Source of the DNA: Mucilaginibacter sp.
GTDB lineage: Bacteria; Bacteroidota; Bacteroidia; Sphingobacteriales; Sphingobacteriaceae
Length of the DNA stretch: 64,000 nucleotides
NCBI RefSeq assembly: GCF_028288225.1
Contig: NZ_JAQBOC010000095.1
Span: 1 to 64,000, forward strand
Direction of reading: 5' to 3'
Of this stretch, positions 1 to 8,201 are shown piece after piece (within the stretch, counting starts at the first letter, position 1; each line of letters opens with the position of its first letter). The position numbers were made by a program, and so were the translations under genes. Below the pieces are notes generated by a model. The model was not told the DNA's origin. It worked only from the letters and a program-made list of their open reading frames with translations, and searched no databases.

Positions 1-86
1 CCATATTTGGCCTGCAAATCCCGGTAAGATACTCCACCTTTTAAATACTCTGAAACGATGGCTGACTTGTTTATATTATGATTCAT
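1..86 (-). CDS. Transposase-like HTH protein, N-terminal fragment cut by window edge
   Basis: Reading the minus strand from the ATG at 84-86 gives 28 codons beginning MNHNINKSAIVSEYLKGG and continuing VSYRDLQAKYG. The pattern 'YL.GG.SYRDL..KYG' resembles the helix-turn-helix start of OrfA-type transposases of the IS3 group, where this helix binds the element's ends. A purine-rich TGGAAAG lies just upstream. The rest of the gene is outside the window, so family and integrity cannot be judged. It could also be another small HTH protein. The family call is inference from a short motif. Confidence 0.45.
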   Translation of the reverse strand, partial: MNHNINKSAIVSEYLKGGVSYRDLQAKY

Positions 87-158
87 CTTTCCACTGTTTA
101 TTTGTCAACCTATTTTAGGGAAAGTCAAACGGAACACCTGGTACAAAGTGGAACGTGC

Positions 159-218
159 TGATTATCAGAAACTTTGCCTTTCATTAAGGATTAAATAAAT
201 GTAAATAGCTGATAATCA
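159..218. repeat. 10-bp inverted repeat beside the transposase-like gene
   Basis: TGATTATCAG at 159-168 is repeated inverted as CTGATAATCA at 209-218 with 40 bp between. The first arm sits within CTGATTATCAG (158-168), itself a palindrome. The pair lies between the transposase-like start and the PLP enzyme. It could be an element boundary or a chance AT-rich palindrome. Confidence 0.3.
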
Positions 219-259
219 ATAACTATGCTGCCAACCTTATCGAACTCACGTTAATTTAA

Positions 260-288
260 GGCTTTTTGCTTTCGGCTTTCCGCTTTTA
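260..288. repeat. GCTTT word repeat behind the PLP enzyme gene
   Basis: The word GCTTT occurs four times in under 30 bases (GGCTTT, TGCTTT, CGGCTTT, CCGCTTT), directly 3' of the minus-strand PLP enzyme stop. It is the first of many spacers in this window that hold tandem short words. Confidence 0.45.
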
Positions 289-292
289 GGAC

Positions 293-1405
293 CTATAGCG
301 CTCGCTCCAAATCAGCAATTAAATCGTCAATATGCTCCAGTCCGACAGATACCCTTAATAAATTAAAAGGTGTTTTGGTATCCGGCCCTTCAACTGTGGC
401 GCGATGCTCTATTAAGCTTTCGACACCGCCTAAGCTGGTGGCTTTGGTAAATATTTTCAGTCCGTTTATTACCCTGCGAGCCTCTGCTTCACCGCCTTTT
501 AAGGTAAATGAAAGCATACCGCCAAAAGCCGACATCTGCTCTTTGGCTATAACATGCTGCGGATGGGATGGTAAACCCGGGTACATTACCTCCTCTACTT
601 TGGGATGTTTTTCCAAAAATTCAGCCAGTAATTGTGCGTTATGCACGTGGCCACGCATGCGGTAAGGCAGTGTTTTTATACTTCGTGTAAGCATGTAGCA
701 ATCCATTGGGGAGGGGATAGCGCCGCCCATTTCCTGCACCTGGCGGATCTTTAACCACCAATCGTTTTTTTCTTTGGTAATCAGCGCGCCGCCCATCAGG
801 TCGCTATGTCCACCAAAATATTTGGTGGCAGAGTGCATCACCAAATCAGCACCTAAAGCAAGCGGTTGCTGGCAAACTGGCGTTGCAAATGTATTATCAC
901 AGGCTACTTTTATGCCTTTTGCTTTAGCTATGGCAACCACCTTTTTAATGTCTGTTATTTTAAGCAGCGGGTTTGACGGCGTTTCAATCCAAATCAAACC
1001 TGTTTCGGGCTTTATGTGGCTTTGTAAATCTTCCGGGTTATTTACATCTATAAAATCAAAAGTTAATATCCCCGCAAAAAGGTTTTTAAGCTGGTTGCGC
1101 AAACCGTGGTACATATCATCGGGCCCAATAATGTGTGTACCCGGCGCCAGTGACTGAAAAACCGACATCCCGGCAGCATTACCTGATGAGAATGAAGCGG
1201 CATCAGCACCACCTTCCAGCTTAGCCAGCACATTTTCAAGCAAAGCCCGGTTAGGATTGCTCGACCGGCTGTAAATATGCCCCCCCGGAAATGTGCCATC
1301 AACAGCCCGCTCAAACGTAGTAGATAGTATAATGGGTTGTATTACCGCTTTGGATGTTTCATCAACATGGTTGCCGGCGTGGATGGCGATGGTTTCGATT
1401 TTCAT
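293..1405 (-). CDS. Cystathionine gamma-synthase/lyase-type PLP enzyme
   Basis: This 370-aa protein belongs to the Cys/Met-metabolism PLP family (fold type I), cytosolic enzymes that make or break cystathionine or related sulfur amino acids. Visible motifs are YSRSSNPNR near residue 45 (cofactor phosphate and substrate region), SSGNAAGM near 73, and HSATKYFGGHSD with Lys195 as the expected Schiff-base lysine. SLGGVESLIEHRA near the C terminus is also typical. The start is placed at ATG 1403-1405 because the family begins directly with the '.ETIAIHAG' stretch; six further in-frame codons upstream look spurious. Sequence alone does not separate synthase, beta-lyase, gamma-lyase or methionine gamma-lyase. 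It is monocistronic, with no sulfur genes beside it and no recognisable SAM riboswitch upstream. Confidence 0.88.
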   Translation of the reverse strand: MKIETIAIHAGNHVDETSKAVIQPIILSTTFERAVDGTFPGGHIYSRSSNPNRALLENVLAKLEGGADAASFSSGNAAGMSVFQSLAPGTHIIGPDDMYHGLRNQLKNLFAGILTFDFIDVNNPEDLQSHIKPETGLIWIETPSNPLLKITDIKKVVAIAKAKGIKVACDNTFATPVCQQPLALGADLVMHSATKYFGGHSDLMGGALITKEKNDWWLKIRQVQEMGGAIPSPMDCYMLTRSIKTLPYRMRGHVHNAQLLAEFLEKHPKVEEVMYPGLPSHPQHVIAKEQMSAFGGMLSFTLKGGEAEARRVINGLKIFTKATSLGGVESLIEHRATVEGPDTKTPFNLLRVSVGLEHIDDLIADLERAL

Positions 1406-1505
1406 AGAAATAATTTTGCACAAACTTAAAACTTCTTATCAATTTTTATGAATCGACCTTTTTTCGGAAAGAAAATAAATCGTTGAATCTATTATTTGCG
1501 TTTCA

Positions 1506-1670
1506 ATGTTTGACCACTCGCACCATTATCATTTACAATTCTATTTTTACGCGTATTGGAAGTCTTATTTTGACGGCGCACTGATAGGGGCCATGTTAGT
1601 TTTTGGTTTATACTATGCAAATATTTATATCGGTGAACGGGTAAATACAGGGAAGAAGCCAACGACTTAA
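1506..1670 (+). CDS. Candidate 54-aa single-pass membrane small protein
   Basis: An ATG-to-TAA ORF of 54 codons fills the otherwise empty gap between two minus-strand genes. It reads MFDHSHHYHLQFYFYAYWKS, then a hydrophobic segment DGALIGAMLVFGLYYANIYI (about residues 23-42), then a basic tail with ERVNTGKKP. The layout of an aromatic/His-rich head, one transmembrane helix and a positively charged tail is what a real small membrane protein shows and is unlikely in random DNA. It is divergent from the PLP enzyme and convergent with the S41 peptidase. No clear ribosome-binding site is visible. No homologue is recalled and no function can be named. The 60-codon antisense frame at 1492-1674 is treated as its shadow. 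Confidence 0.5.
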   Translation: MFDHSHHYHLQFYFYAYWKSYFDGALIGAMLVFGLYYANIYIGERVNTGKKPTT

Positions 1671-1692
1671 GCAAAGATTCCGTTTCCTAATA

Positions 1693-3162
1693 TTATTTAC
1701 TTTGGATCCAGTCTGTAGCTGCCTTTATAGTGGCATCGTCACCATTTTCTTTGGCTTCTTTTATAACCACATCAGGCTCTATTTTACCCAAATACTCCTT
1801 TTTATTTCTATCGGCGGCATAACTGCTGGCTAAATAAAGATAGGCCCCTGTTGACAGTTTAAACCCACGGTTAGCGCTAGTGTAACCACCGGTTGGCTGT
1901 CCAAAAAGCTTCACGTTCGTTTTGCCGATAAAGCAAATGGTAGTCATTTCTCCGCTGCTTGCAGTTTCCGGCCCGGTTAAAACAGCTATTTTAGAACCAG
2001 GATTTTTAACAGCATATGCATCTGAAACCTTTGCTGTAGTTGCAGCTCCATTCGTTACTTTCCCATCTTTATACATCCATGGTGTACTTTTATTGGTTTC
2101 CGGCGAAACAAAATACCCCAATGTACCATTGCCAATTATTGGGCCAAGTCCGGCAATCATGGGATGCATATTGCCACCGTTATCATGTCGCAGATCAACA
2201 ATCCATCCCGAAATATCATTTTTAGTATCAAGTTCGCTGATCATTTTTTGAATCTTTCCGGCAAAAGCTGCAGATGCTGTATCGCTTGTTGATGCAAAGC
2301 CCGGCACCCATATATAACCAATATTACCTGGTAGTAACTTTGTATAGGGCTGCCGTGTATCGGCATTTTGTTTTGCATAGCTAACTGCACTTACTTTTGA
2401 TTGAATAAACGAATGGTTATCGCCGGTAACCCTCAATTCGCTAATGATATACGCCGTTAAGAGTTGTGCATCATCAATTGTTTTTATCCCACCTGCCAGC
2501 TTGTCAATATTTGCCTCAATACTCGCCCAGTTTAATTTTTCAGTGTATATTGAATATTTTTTTACGATGCCGGCAAACTCTTCTATATACTGCTTAACAT
2601 CATTTGATGGTGGCGCAGTTTGGAATGGGAGATCCCCCATACTAAATTCATCATACCAAACAGCACCTTCACCAATCAAATAGCCACCAACCAATATTTT
2701 CTTAGCATTACTATTTACGGCTATTGATATGGTATATTTATTCCAGTCATTATTTTGTGGTGTTACAGTCTTTGAATCTATACTTTGTGTACCAATAATA
2801 CGGTTATCCTTGTCCTTTACCTGGCAATACAAAGCGGCCGTTCCCTTAATATTTTCGGTTTTAACATATACTGAAAATGTGATGATCTTTAGCTGGTCAA
2901 CACTTGTGTCAAATGTTTGTGAGAATATACTATAGGTAGCAGGATTAATATTTTGTCCGCTTTTTATACTAAACGAGCTTGTACCGGCAAACTTTATATT
3001 TTCATCAAGTGAGGTCGTAAATTCATCGGCATGTTTAATTATCCAGTTTGCAGGTAGTGAGTTTAACGAATCACTCTTTAATTCAAATCCGGGATTTTTT
3101 ATTTGGGCGGATACATTTGAGTATAGTATAATTGAACAGCAGGCAATTAACAGTTTTTTCAT
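1693..3162 (-). CDS. Secreted S41-family peptidase with N-terminal carbohydrate-binding-like domain
   Basis: 489 aa from the ATG at 3160-3162, chosen because it opens a clean signal peptide (MKKLLIACCSIILYSNVSA); 18 upstream codons are discarded. Residues about 20-180 look like a beta-sandwich of the type fused to bacterial hydrolases (NPGFEL start). The rest is a C-terminal-processing-peptidase (TSPc, S41) domain: WVVDLR-like IVDLRHDNGGNMHPM, then GPETASSGEM with Ser402 as the likely nucleophile, and PTGGYTSANRGF. No PDZ domain is evident, unlike Tsp/CtpA, so this is the tricorn-like/IRBP-like branch common in Bacteroidota. Expected location is periplasm or outer surface. Substrate unknown. 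Monocistronic. Confidence 0.85.
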   Translation of the reverse strand: MKKLLIACCSIILYSNVSAQIKNPGFELKSDSLNSLPANWIIKHADEFTTSLDENIKFAGTSSFSIKSGQNINPATYSIFSQTFDTSVDQLKIITFSVYVKTENIKGTAALYCQVKDKDNRIIGTQSIDSKTVTPQNNDWNKYTISIAVNSNAKKILVGGYLIGEGAVWYDEFSMGDLPFQTAPPSNDVKQYIEEFAGIVKKYSIYTEKLNWASIEANIDKLAGGIKTIDDAQLLTAYIISELRVTGDNHSFIQSKVSAVSYAKQNADTRQPYTKLLPGNIGYIWVPGFASTSDTASAAFAGKIQKMISELDTKNDISGWIVDLRHDNGGNMHPMIAGLGPIIGNGTLGYFVSPETNKSTPWMYKDGKVTNGAATTAKVSDAYAVKNPGSKIAVLTGPETASSGEMTTICFIGKTNVKLFGQPTGGYTSANRGFKLSTGAYLYLASSYAADRNKKEYLGKIEPDVVIKEAKENGDDATIKAATDWIQSK

Positions 3163-3230
3163 AAGGAAACATTGAGTTTTAAAGGTATCTACATATTGAA
3201 CAATAAAAAGAAACATTATACTGATTAATG

Positions 3231-3265
3231 TTGCACCACGATTACACGAACATTTCCTATTTTTG
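3231..3265 (+). promoter_or_regulatory. Putative Bacteroidota promoter of mqnE
   Basis: TATTTTTG at 3258-3265 matches the -7 consensus TAnnTTTG, with a TTG at 3231-3233 upstream (24-nt spacing, slightly long). The predicted transcript start is about 10 nt before the mqnE ATG at 3283. Confidence 0.5.
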
Positions 3266-3282
3266 CCAAAAGTAATTTTTGA

Positions 3283-4476
3283 ATGGAAGCTGAAAGTAAC
3301 CTGCTTATATTATTGCAGAATCCGAACTTATCTGCCGGTTTGAAACAAATTGCCGAAAAAGTGCTTAGTGGTGAGCGGGTTTCTTTTGATGAAGGTGTTT
3401 TGTTGTATGAAGAGGGTGAATTAGGATATCTTGGGGTTTTGGCCAATTATATCCGCGAAAAGCGGCACGGCAATAAAACCTATTTCAACCGTAATTTCCA
3501 TATCGAGCCAACTAACCTTTGTGTTTACGACTGTAAATTTTGTTCATACTCCCGTTTGATCAAACAAAAATCAGAAGGGTGGGAGTACACCATGGACGAA
3601 ATGATGGACATCGTAAAAAAATACGATAATGAGCCGGTTACAGAAGTGCACATTGTTGGCGGTGTACTGCCGCAATATGATGTTGCCTTTTACAGTGAAC
3701 TGTTCAGCAAAATAAAAGCTCACAGGCCTGGATTGCATGTTAAAGCCTTAACCCCCGTTGAATACCATTATATTTTCAAGAAGGCTAAGATTGACTATGC
3801 CACAGGTATGCGCCTGATGCTTGAGGCCGGGCTTGAATCAATCCCCGGCGGCGGCGCCGAGATCTTCCACCCCGAAATAAGAGAGCAGATCGCCAAAGAT
3901 AAATGTACCGGCGACCAATGGCTGGCGATCCACGAGGAATGGCATAAGCTGGGTGCTCGTTCAAACGCTACCATGTTATATGGCCATATTGAAAAATACT
4001 GGCACCGTGTTGACCATATGGAACGCCTTCGCGAGCTACAGGACAGAACAGGGGGGTTCCAAACATTTATCCCGCTTAAGTTCCGGAACCAGGATAACCA
4101 GATGTCGCATGTGCCAGAATCAACCGTTGTTGAGGATCTGCGAAATTATGCAATAGCACGCATCTACCTGGATAACTTTGATCACATAAAAGCTTACTGG
4201 GCAATGATAAGCCGAACCACCGCACAATTATCTTTAAACTTTGGTGTGGATGATATTGACGGCACGCTTGACGACACCACTAAAATCTACTCGATGGCGG
4301 GCGCAGAAGAGCAACACCCCGGCATGAGCACCAAGCAATTGGTTGAGCTGATAAAGAACGTAGGCAGGGAACCTATTGAAAGGGATACCCTGTACAATGT
4401 GGTTACTGACTATACAAACTTTGAATTTCCGCAGGAAGCAAAGCCGCAATTTTATAAGCTACCGGTAATAAATTAG
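3283..4476 (+). CDS. mqnE: Aminofutalosine synthase MqnE (radical SAM)
   Basis: MqnE joins chorismate-derived 3-[(1-carboxyvinyl)oxy]benzoate to SAM to make aminofutalosine, the second step of the futalosine menaquinone route. The 397-aa protein carries the radical-SAM cluster motif CVYDCKFCSYS (Cys80, Cys84, Cys87), preceded by RNFHIEPTNL, and the family marks HIVGGVLP and SIPGGGAEIF. Length fits MqnE. The related cyclase MqnC shares the fold, but ANYIREKRHGNKTYFNRN is typical of MqnE. mqnA lies 0.75 kb downstream on the same strand, with a histidine phosphatase between. The TAG stop (4474-4476) falls inside a repeat element also found at 27680, so the 3' end may have been set by an insertion, although the C terminus looks complete. 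Confidence 0.92.
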   Translation: MEAESNLLILLQNPNLSAGLKQIAEKVLSGERVSFDEGVLLYEEGELGYLGVLANYIREKRHGNKTYFNRNFHIEPTNLCVYDCKFCSYSRLIKQKSEGWEYTMDEMMDIVKKYDNEPVTEVHIVGGVLPQYDVAFYSELFSKIKAHRPGLHVKALTPVEYHYIFKKAKIDYATGMRLMLEAGLESIPGGGAEIFHPEIREQIAKDKCTGDQWLAIHEEWHKLGARSNATMLYGHIEKYWHRVDHMERLRELQDRTGGFQTFIPLKFRNQDNQMSHVPESTVVEDLRNYAIARIYLDNFDHIKAYWAMISRTTAQLSLNFGVDDIDGTLDDTTKIYSMAGAEEQHPGMSTKQLVELIKNVGREPIERDTLYNVVTDYTNFEFPQEAKPQFYKLPVIN

Positions 4477-4602
4477 TCATTGGTCATTGTGTCATTAGTC
4501 ATTGGGAGCTTTGGAATGAATAATCATCCAAAAACTAATGACCAATGACAGCGCAGCGAAATGACCAATGAACTAATGACAGCGCAGCGAAATGACCAAT
4601 GA
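4473..4602. repeat. Word-repeat element between mqnE and the phosphatase gene
   Basis: The left part (4473-4504) is made of TCATTGG/TCATTAG words. The right part carries the inverse (CTAATGACCAATGAC) and a 28-bp sequence present twice, at 4544-4571 and 4575-4602 (31-bp period), each with the unit AATGACAGCGCAGCGAAATG. The left 32 bp matches 27680-27711 at 31 of 32 positions. The element supplies mqnE's stop codon, and its last copy covers the ATG at 4599. Confidence 0.85.
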
Positions 4603-5222
4603 CAATGACTAAAACACTATATATCGTCCGTCATGGACAAACTGATCTGAATAAACGGGGTATTGTACAGGGCCGGGGAATGAATACCGACCTGAATGAT
4701 GAGGGCCGTAAACAAGCCGGCCAGTTTTTTGCCGCTTATAAACAGGTTCCGTTTGATAAAATTTATATTTCGGAGCTTAAGCGTACACAGCAAAGTATCC
4801 AGCAATTTATCGACCAGGGCATCCCATTCGAAAAGTTACCGGGACTGGATGAGCTTGCCTGGGGAATTCACGAAGGGCAGCCTGCGACAACTGAAAATAA
4901 AGCTGCGTTCCTGCAGATAATGCGCGACTGGCTGGATGGCAAATTAGATTGCAAGTTTGAAGGCGGCGAAAGCCCTAATGAAGTAAAGGCAAGGCAGATT
5001 GAAGCCCTAAAAGTTATTATGAGCCATCCCGAAGAAGAAACTGTGCTTATTTGCATGCATGGCCGGGCAATGCGTTTACTTTTGTGCCTGCTAACCGAAA
5101 GGCCGCTTACTGAAATGGACACCTTTCCACACCAGAACCTGGTTTTATATAAAGTTACTTATGATGGCGATAAATACGAAATAGTTGATTTTAACAACGC
5201 CGAACATCTAAAAAACAGCTAG
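4599..5222 (+). CDS. Histidine phosphatase superfamily protein (phosphoglycerate-mutase-like)
   Basis: 207 aa with the RHG signature near the N terminus (YIVRHGQTDLNKRG, His10 as phospho-acceptor), a second basic cluster ELKRTQQS, and CMHGRAMRLLL near residue 151 carrying the second catalytic histidine. This is the cofactor-independent histidine phosphatase fold; substrates range from sugar phosphates to nucleotides and cannot be read from sequence. Two starts are possible: ATG 4599 (MTMTK) lies inside a repeat copy, and ATG 4605 (MTKTL) lies just after it. The gene sits between mqnE and mqnA with a 7-nt gap to mqnA, so co-transcription with menaquinone synthesis is likely, but a role in it is only inference. 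Confidence 0.85.
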   Translation: MTMTKTLYIVRHGQTDLNKRGIVQGRGMNTDLNDEGRKQAGQFFAAYKQVPFDKIYISELKRTQQSIQQFIDQGIPFEKLPGLDELAWGIHEGQPATTENKAAFLQIMRDWLDGKLDCKFEGGESPNEVKARQIEALKVIMSHPEEETVLICMHGRAMRLLLCLLTERPLTEMDTFPHQNLVLYKVTYDGDKYEIVDFNNAEHLKNS

Positions 5223-5229
5223 AACTACC

Positions 5230-5976
5230 TTGAATACTAAAATAAGAATATCCGCAGTTAGCTATACCAATACCAAACCCTTTTTATATGGCATCCAGCA
5301 CAGCGACATTATCAATAGGATAGACCTGAGCCTTGATATGCCATCAGACTGTGCCCAAAAATTGATAGATGATAAGGTTGATATCGGCCTGATCCCGGTT
5401 GCCGCTATATTGAGCCTGCCACAATGGGAAATTGTTTCCGATTACTGCATAGGAGCGTCAGGACCTGTAAATTCTGTATTTATTTTTAGCAATTGCGAGG
5501 TAAAAGATATCAAAACATTGCAGCTTGACCCTGAGTCGCGCTCATCTAATAATTTAGCAATGGTGTTGCTGAAGAATTATTGGAGAGCAGATCATCAGAT
5601 GATTAAGAACGCACCTGATTATGCATCTTCAAATGATCCATATACCGCCTTTGTACAAATAGGCGATCGCACCTTTGGTAAAAAACAGCACTATAAGTAC
5701 GTGTATGACCTTGCTGAAGAATGGCAAAAATTTACCGGTCTGCCATTTGTTTTTGCAGCCTGGGTTGCCAACAAACCTATCCCGGCCGATTTTATGGATG
5801 GGTTTAACAAGGCGCTGAAATCAGGGCTTGATCATCGTACGGAACTACTAAAGGAACTGCCCCAAAGAGCAGACTTTGACCTGGATGATTATTTAATGCA
5901 CAAGCTTGATTTTGATTTGACAGAGGATAAGAAGAAAGCTTTGCATTTGTTTCATGATTATATAAAGGCATTGTAG
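5230..5976 (+). CDS. mqnA: Chorismate dehydratase MqnA
   Basis: MqnA removes water from chorismate to give 3-[(1-carboxyvinyl)oxy]benzoate, the first futalosine-pathway step and the source of MqnE's substrate. The 248-aa protein has the family start KIRISAVSYTNTKPFLYGI, the periplasmic-binding-protein-like fold, and LIPVAAILSLPQWEIVSDYCIG near residue 55. The start codon is TTG (5230-5232), 7 nt after the phosphatase stop. The next in-frame ATG would delete the conserved first 36 residues, so TTG is the only sensible start. The gene ends 12 bp from a convergent glycosyltransferase gene with no obvious terminator between them. Confidence 0.92.
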   Translation: MNTKIRISAVSYTNTKPFLYGIQHSDIINRIDLSLDMPSDCAQKLIDDKVDIGLIPVAAILSLPQWEIVSDYCIGASGPVNSVFIFSNCEVKDIKTLQLDPESRSSNNLAMVLLKNYWRADHQMIKNAPDYASSNDPYTAFVQIGDRTFGKKQHYKYVYDLAEEWQKFTGLPFVFAAWVANKPIPADFMDGFNKALKSGLDHRTELLKELPQRADFDLDDYLMHKLDFDLTEDKKKALHLFHDYIKAL

Positions 5977-5988
5977 AGTTGACATCAC

Positions 5989-7122
5989 CTAATTTTTATC
6001 TCTAAGCATTTTAAGCGAATAAAAGTTGTCGCGCCAGTATATGCCACCTTGTTTAACTGTTATTAATGCTGCTCTTAAAAATACATAAGCTACAAAGAAA
6101 CCGGCAAAAGGAATCATAAAGGCATGCCACCATTTATTAGGCGGAACTATGATCATATAGGTTATATGGAATAATAACATAATGGTCGCCATTAAACGGA
6201 TTGTTACTGTACCGAAAATAAACATCACAGGCATCGGTAAAGCAATAGCTACTAATATAAATAATACGTTTGCAATGGCTGTAGTAAGTTTATAATTAGC
6301 TGCTGCAAACGAATTTTTTAATAACCCATTTCCAAACTGCCGGAGGTTTTTATACCATTCCAAACAAATATATCCCTTACCAGCTAATACATCCTGCCTT
6401 AAGTTTGTCAATTTAACCTTCATTCCAAGCTGAAGGTCATCATCAGGTCTTAATTTAATTTTAGTATGCGTACCGATCTTTTCATAGGCATCACGCCTTA
6501 TTAAGTTGAACGCGCCAACACCTGCAAATGATTTTGATTTTGGATTTTTAGCGTCCCAGGGTTTCATGTGCATCATTAACATTATACAAAATGTGGCAAA
6601 TACACTGTTTAAAAGAACAGACCTTGATACCATTTCCGGTAAAATGGTAATATGATCCAATTGGTTATTTACCACATAGCCTAATGCCCGGCTAATAGCA
6701 TCAGGATGAAATACGATATCGGCATCTGTAAAAAGCAGCCATTCTTCTGTGCTGTTTAAGTAGCCCTGGTACAAAGCATTATTTTTGCCCAGCCATCCGC
6801 CAGGTAATACATTTATTGTTACTACATTAAGTTGCGGATGGCTTCGTTTAAAATCTTCTAATATTTCGGGGGTACGATCTGTCGACCTGTCATTTACCAC
6901 AATGATCCGGCAATTTTGATAGTTAATATTACAAAGGCTTTGCAAAGCCTTTGCCAGGTCTTCTTCTTCGTTACGGACTGCAATTATTATTGCAAGGGAT
7001 GGCTGTTTTTCAATAACAGGTTGTTTACTTAACTGCCTTATTTTCTTGAAACCTATAAGTAAATAAAAATTTAGAAATACTGTTATCGTGCATATTGCCA
7101 GGCTGCAATAAAAAAATACCAT
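5989..7122 (-). CDS. Membrane-anchored family 2 glycosyltransferase
   Basis: 377 aa. An N-terminal transmembrane helix (about 1-24) precedes a GT-A domain with IIIAVRNEEEDL, VNDRSTDRT and a metal-binding LFTDADI (DxD), then three C-terminal hydrophobic helices (about 280-360). The architecture matches membrane GT2 enzymes that glycosylate carotenoids or hopanoids or extend surface polysaccharides (CrtQ/HpnB-like); the exact acceptor cannot be told. D219DDLQLG (RPDDDLQLGMK) resembles the acceptor-side ED/DDDLxL motif of the group. It converges on mqnA and diverges from an SDR gene at 7249. Active site expected on the cytoplasmic face. Confidence 0.82.
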   Translation of the reverse strand: MVFFYCSLAICTITVFLNFYLLIGFKKIRQLSKQPVIEKQPSLAIIIAVRNEEEDLAKALQSLCNINYQNCRIIVVNDRSTDRTPEILEDFKRSHPQLNVVTINVLPGGWLGKNNALYQGYLNSTEEWLLFTDADIVFHPDAISRALGYVVNNQLDHITILPEMVSRSVLLNSVFATFCIMLMMHMKPWDAKNPKSKSFAGVGAFNLIRRDAYEKIGTHTKIKLRPDDDLQLGMKVKLTNLRQDVLAGKGYICLEWYKNLRQFGNGLLKNSFAAANYKLTTAIANVLFILVAIALPMPVMFIFGTVTIRLMATIMLLFHITYMIIVPPNKWWHAFMIPFAGFFVAYVFLRAALITVKQGGIYWRDNFYSLKMLRDKN

Positions 7123-7211
7123 TGTGATTAGATTTTGGGTAAAGCTAAAAAATATGATTTAGTTATTATCTTAATTCCGGGGATCAATTCACAAAACAAT
7201 CTTCCACAAAT

Positions 7212-7219
7212 TATATTTG
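7212..7219 (+). promoter_or_regulatory. Putative -7 box of the SDR gene
   Basis: TATATTTG matches TAnnTTTG exactly and lies 29 nt before the ATG at 7249. The -33 partner is weak. Confidence 0.45.
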
Positions 7220-7248
7220 CTTTATATTAAAACTCTTAATTTACAACT

Positions 7249-8058
7249 ATGAATTCATCCCCATCATTAAAAGGCCAATCAGCATTAGTTACCGGTGCTG
7301 ATAGCGGAATAGGTAAAGGTGTAGCTTTAGCACTGGCACAGGCCGGGGCAAGGGTTGTAATAAATTATGCTCATAACCATGATGCCGCCGTAGAAACGGT
7401 AGATGAAATTAAGGCTACAAGGGGCGAAGCATTTGCTTACCAGGCAGATGTTAGTCATGAAGCTGAAGTGCAGGCCATGTTTGCAGAAATGTTTAAGCAA
7501 TATGGCACTATTGATATATTGGTAAATAATGCAGGTCTTCAAAAGGACTCAAAGTTTGTTGATATGACGCTTGATCAGTGGAATACTGTCATCGGCATAA
7601 ACCTTACCGGGCAGTTCTTGTGCTCAAGGGAAGCTGCTAAAGAATTTATCCGTAGGGGAGTGGTTGAAGACAGGAGCAGGGCAGCCGGTAAAATAATCTG
7701 CATGAGCAGCGTACACGAGGTTATCCCATGGGCAGGGCATGTAAATTATGCTGCCAGCAAAGGTGGCATCAGCATGTTTATGAAAAGCATAGCCCAGGAA
7801 CTAGCACCGCATAAAATACGGGTTGTCGGGATAGGTCCGGGTGCTATTCAAACACCTATTAATAAAGCAGCCTGGGATACGCCGGAAGCTTTGGAGAAAT
7901 TATTAATGCTGATCCCCTACAACCGCATAGGCAAACCTGAAGACATTGGCAAGCTAGCCACCTGGCTGGCATCAGACGATGCCGACTACATTACTGGCAC
8001 CACTATATTTATGGATGGCGGTATGACCTTGTATCCGGGCTTTGCTGACAATGGGTGA
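7249..8058 (+). CDS. Short-chain dehydrogenase, glucose-1-dehydrogenase type
   Basis: 269-aa classical SDR. The cofactor motif TGADSGIG is near residue 16, NNAG follows at about 92, the catalytic serine is in CMSSVHE, and YAASK supplies the active-site Tyr and Lys. The C-terminal FMDGGMTLYPGF and DADYITGTT closely match the glucose 1-dehydrogenase subgroup, which oxidises beta-D-glucose to gluconolactone with NAD(P). Substrate assignment within SDRs is soft, so sugar versus other alcohol remains open. It is a single-gene unit with its own upstream box and a downstream hairpin terminator. Confidence 0.8.
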   Translation: MNSSPSLKGQSALVTGADSGIGKGVALALAQAGARVVINYAHNHDAAVETVDEIKATRGEAFAYQADVSHEAEVQAMFAEMFKQYGTIDILVNNAGLQKDSKFVDMTLDQWNTVIGINLTGQFLCSREAAKEFIRRGVVEDRSRAAGKIICMSSVHEVIPWAGHVNYAASKGGISMFMKSIAQELAPHKIRVVGIGPGAIQTPINKAAWDTPEALEKLLMLIPYNRIGKPEDIGKLATWLASDDADYITGTTIFMDGGMTLYPGFADNG

Positions 8059-8061
8059 GGT

Positions 8062-8180
8062 TAGTGAGTGGTTGATTAAGTTAACATGTGGTGTTACTTG
8101 TTGATTATTTAAACAGGATCTTTTCTTCAAAGTATTCCAACCTGATCAACTCAATCCAATCTAATCAACCAATTCAACCA
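8062..8180. repeat. TTGATTAAG word-repeat spacer
   Basis: Words of the type GGTTGATTAAGTT (8070-8082) are followed about 80 bp later by the inverse family CTGATCAACTCAATCC, ATCTAATCAACC and AATTCAACC (8142-8180). TAATCAACC is an exact inverse of GGTTGATTA. Similar words occur near 13348 and 44056. Confidence 0.6.
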
Positions 8181-8201
8181 AAATCCACGTTAACTTTGTG
8201 T

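Noticed and set aside
1..218. Complete insertion sequence
   Set aside because: Only the first 28 codons are in the window and no target duplication or defined terminal repeat could be confirmed.
1406..1505. SAM riboswitch upstream of the trans-sulfuration enzyme
   Set aside because: The leader is short and AT-rich and none of the conserved blocks could be found.
1492..1674. 60-codon minus-strand ORF
   Set aside because: Low-complexity translation without domain or signal; it is antisense to the more protein-like 54-codon frame on the plus strand.
4544..4602. CRISPR-like repeat
   Set aside because: Only two copies with a 3-bp gap, no spacers, no cas genes; it is a short direct duplication.
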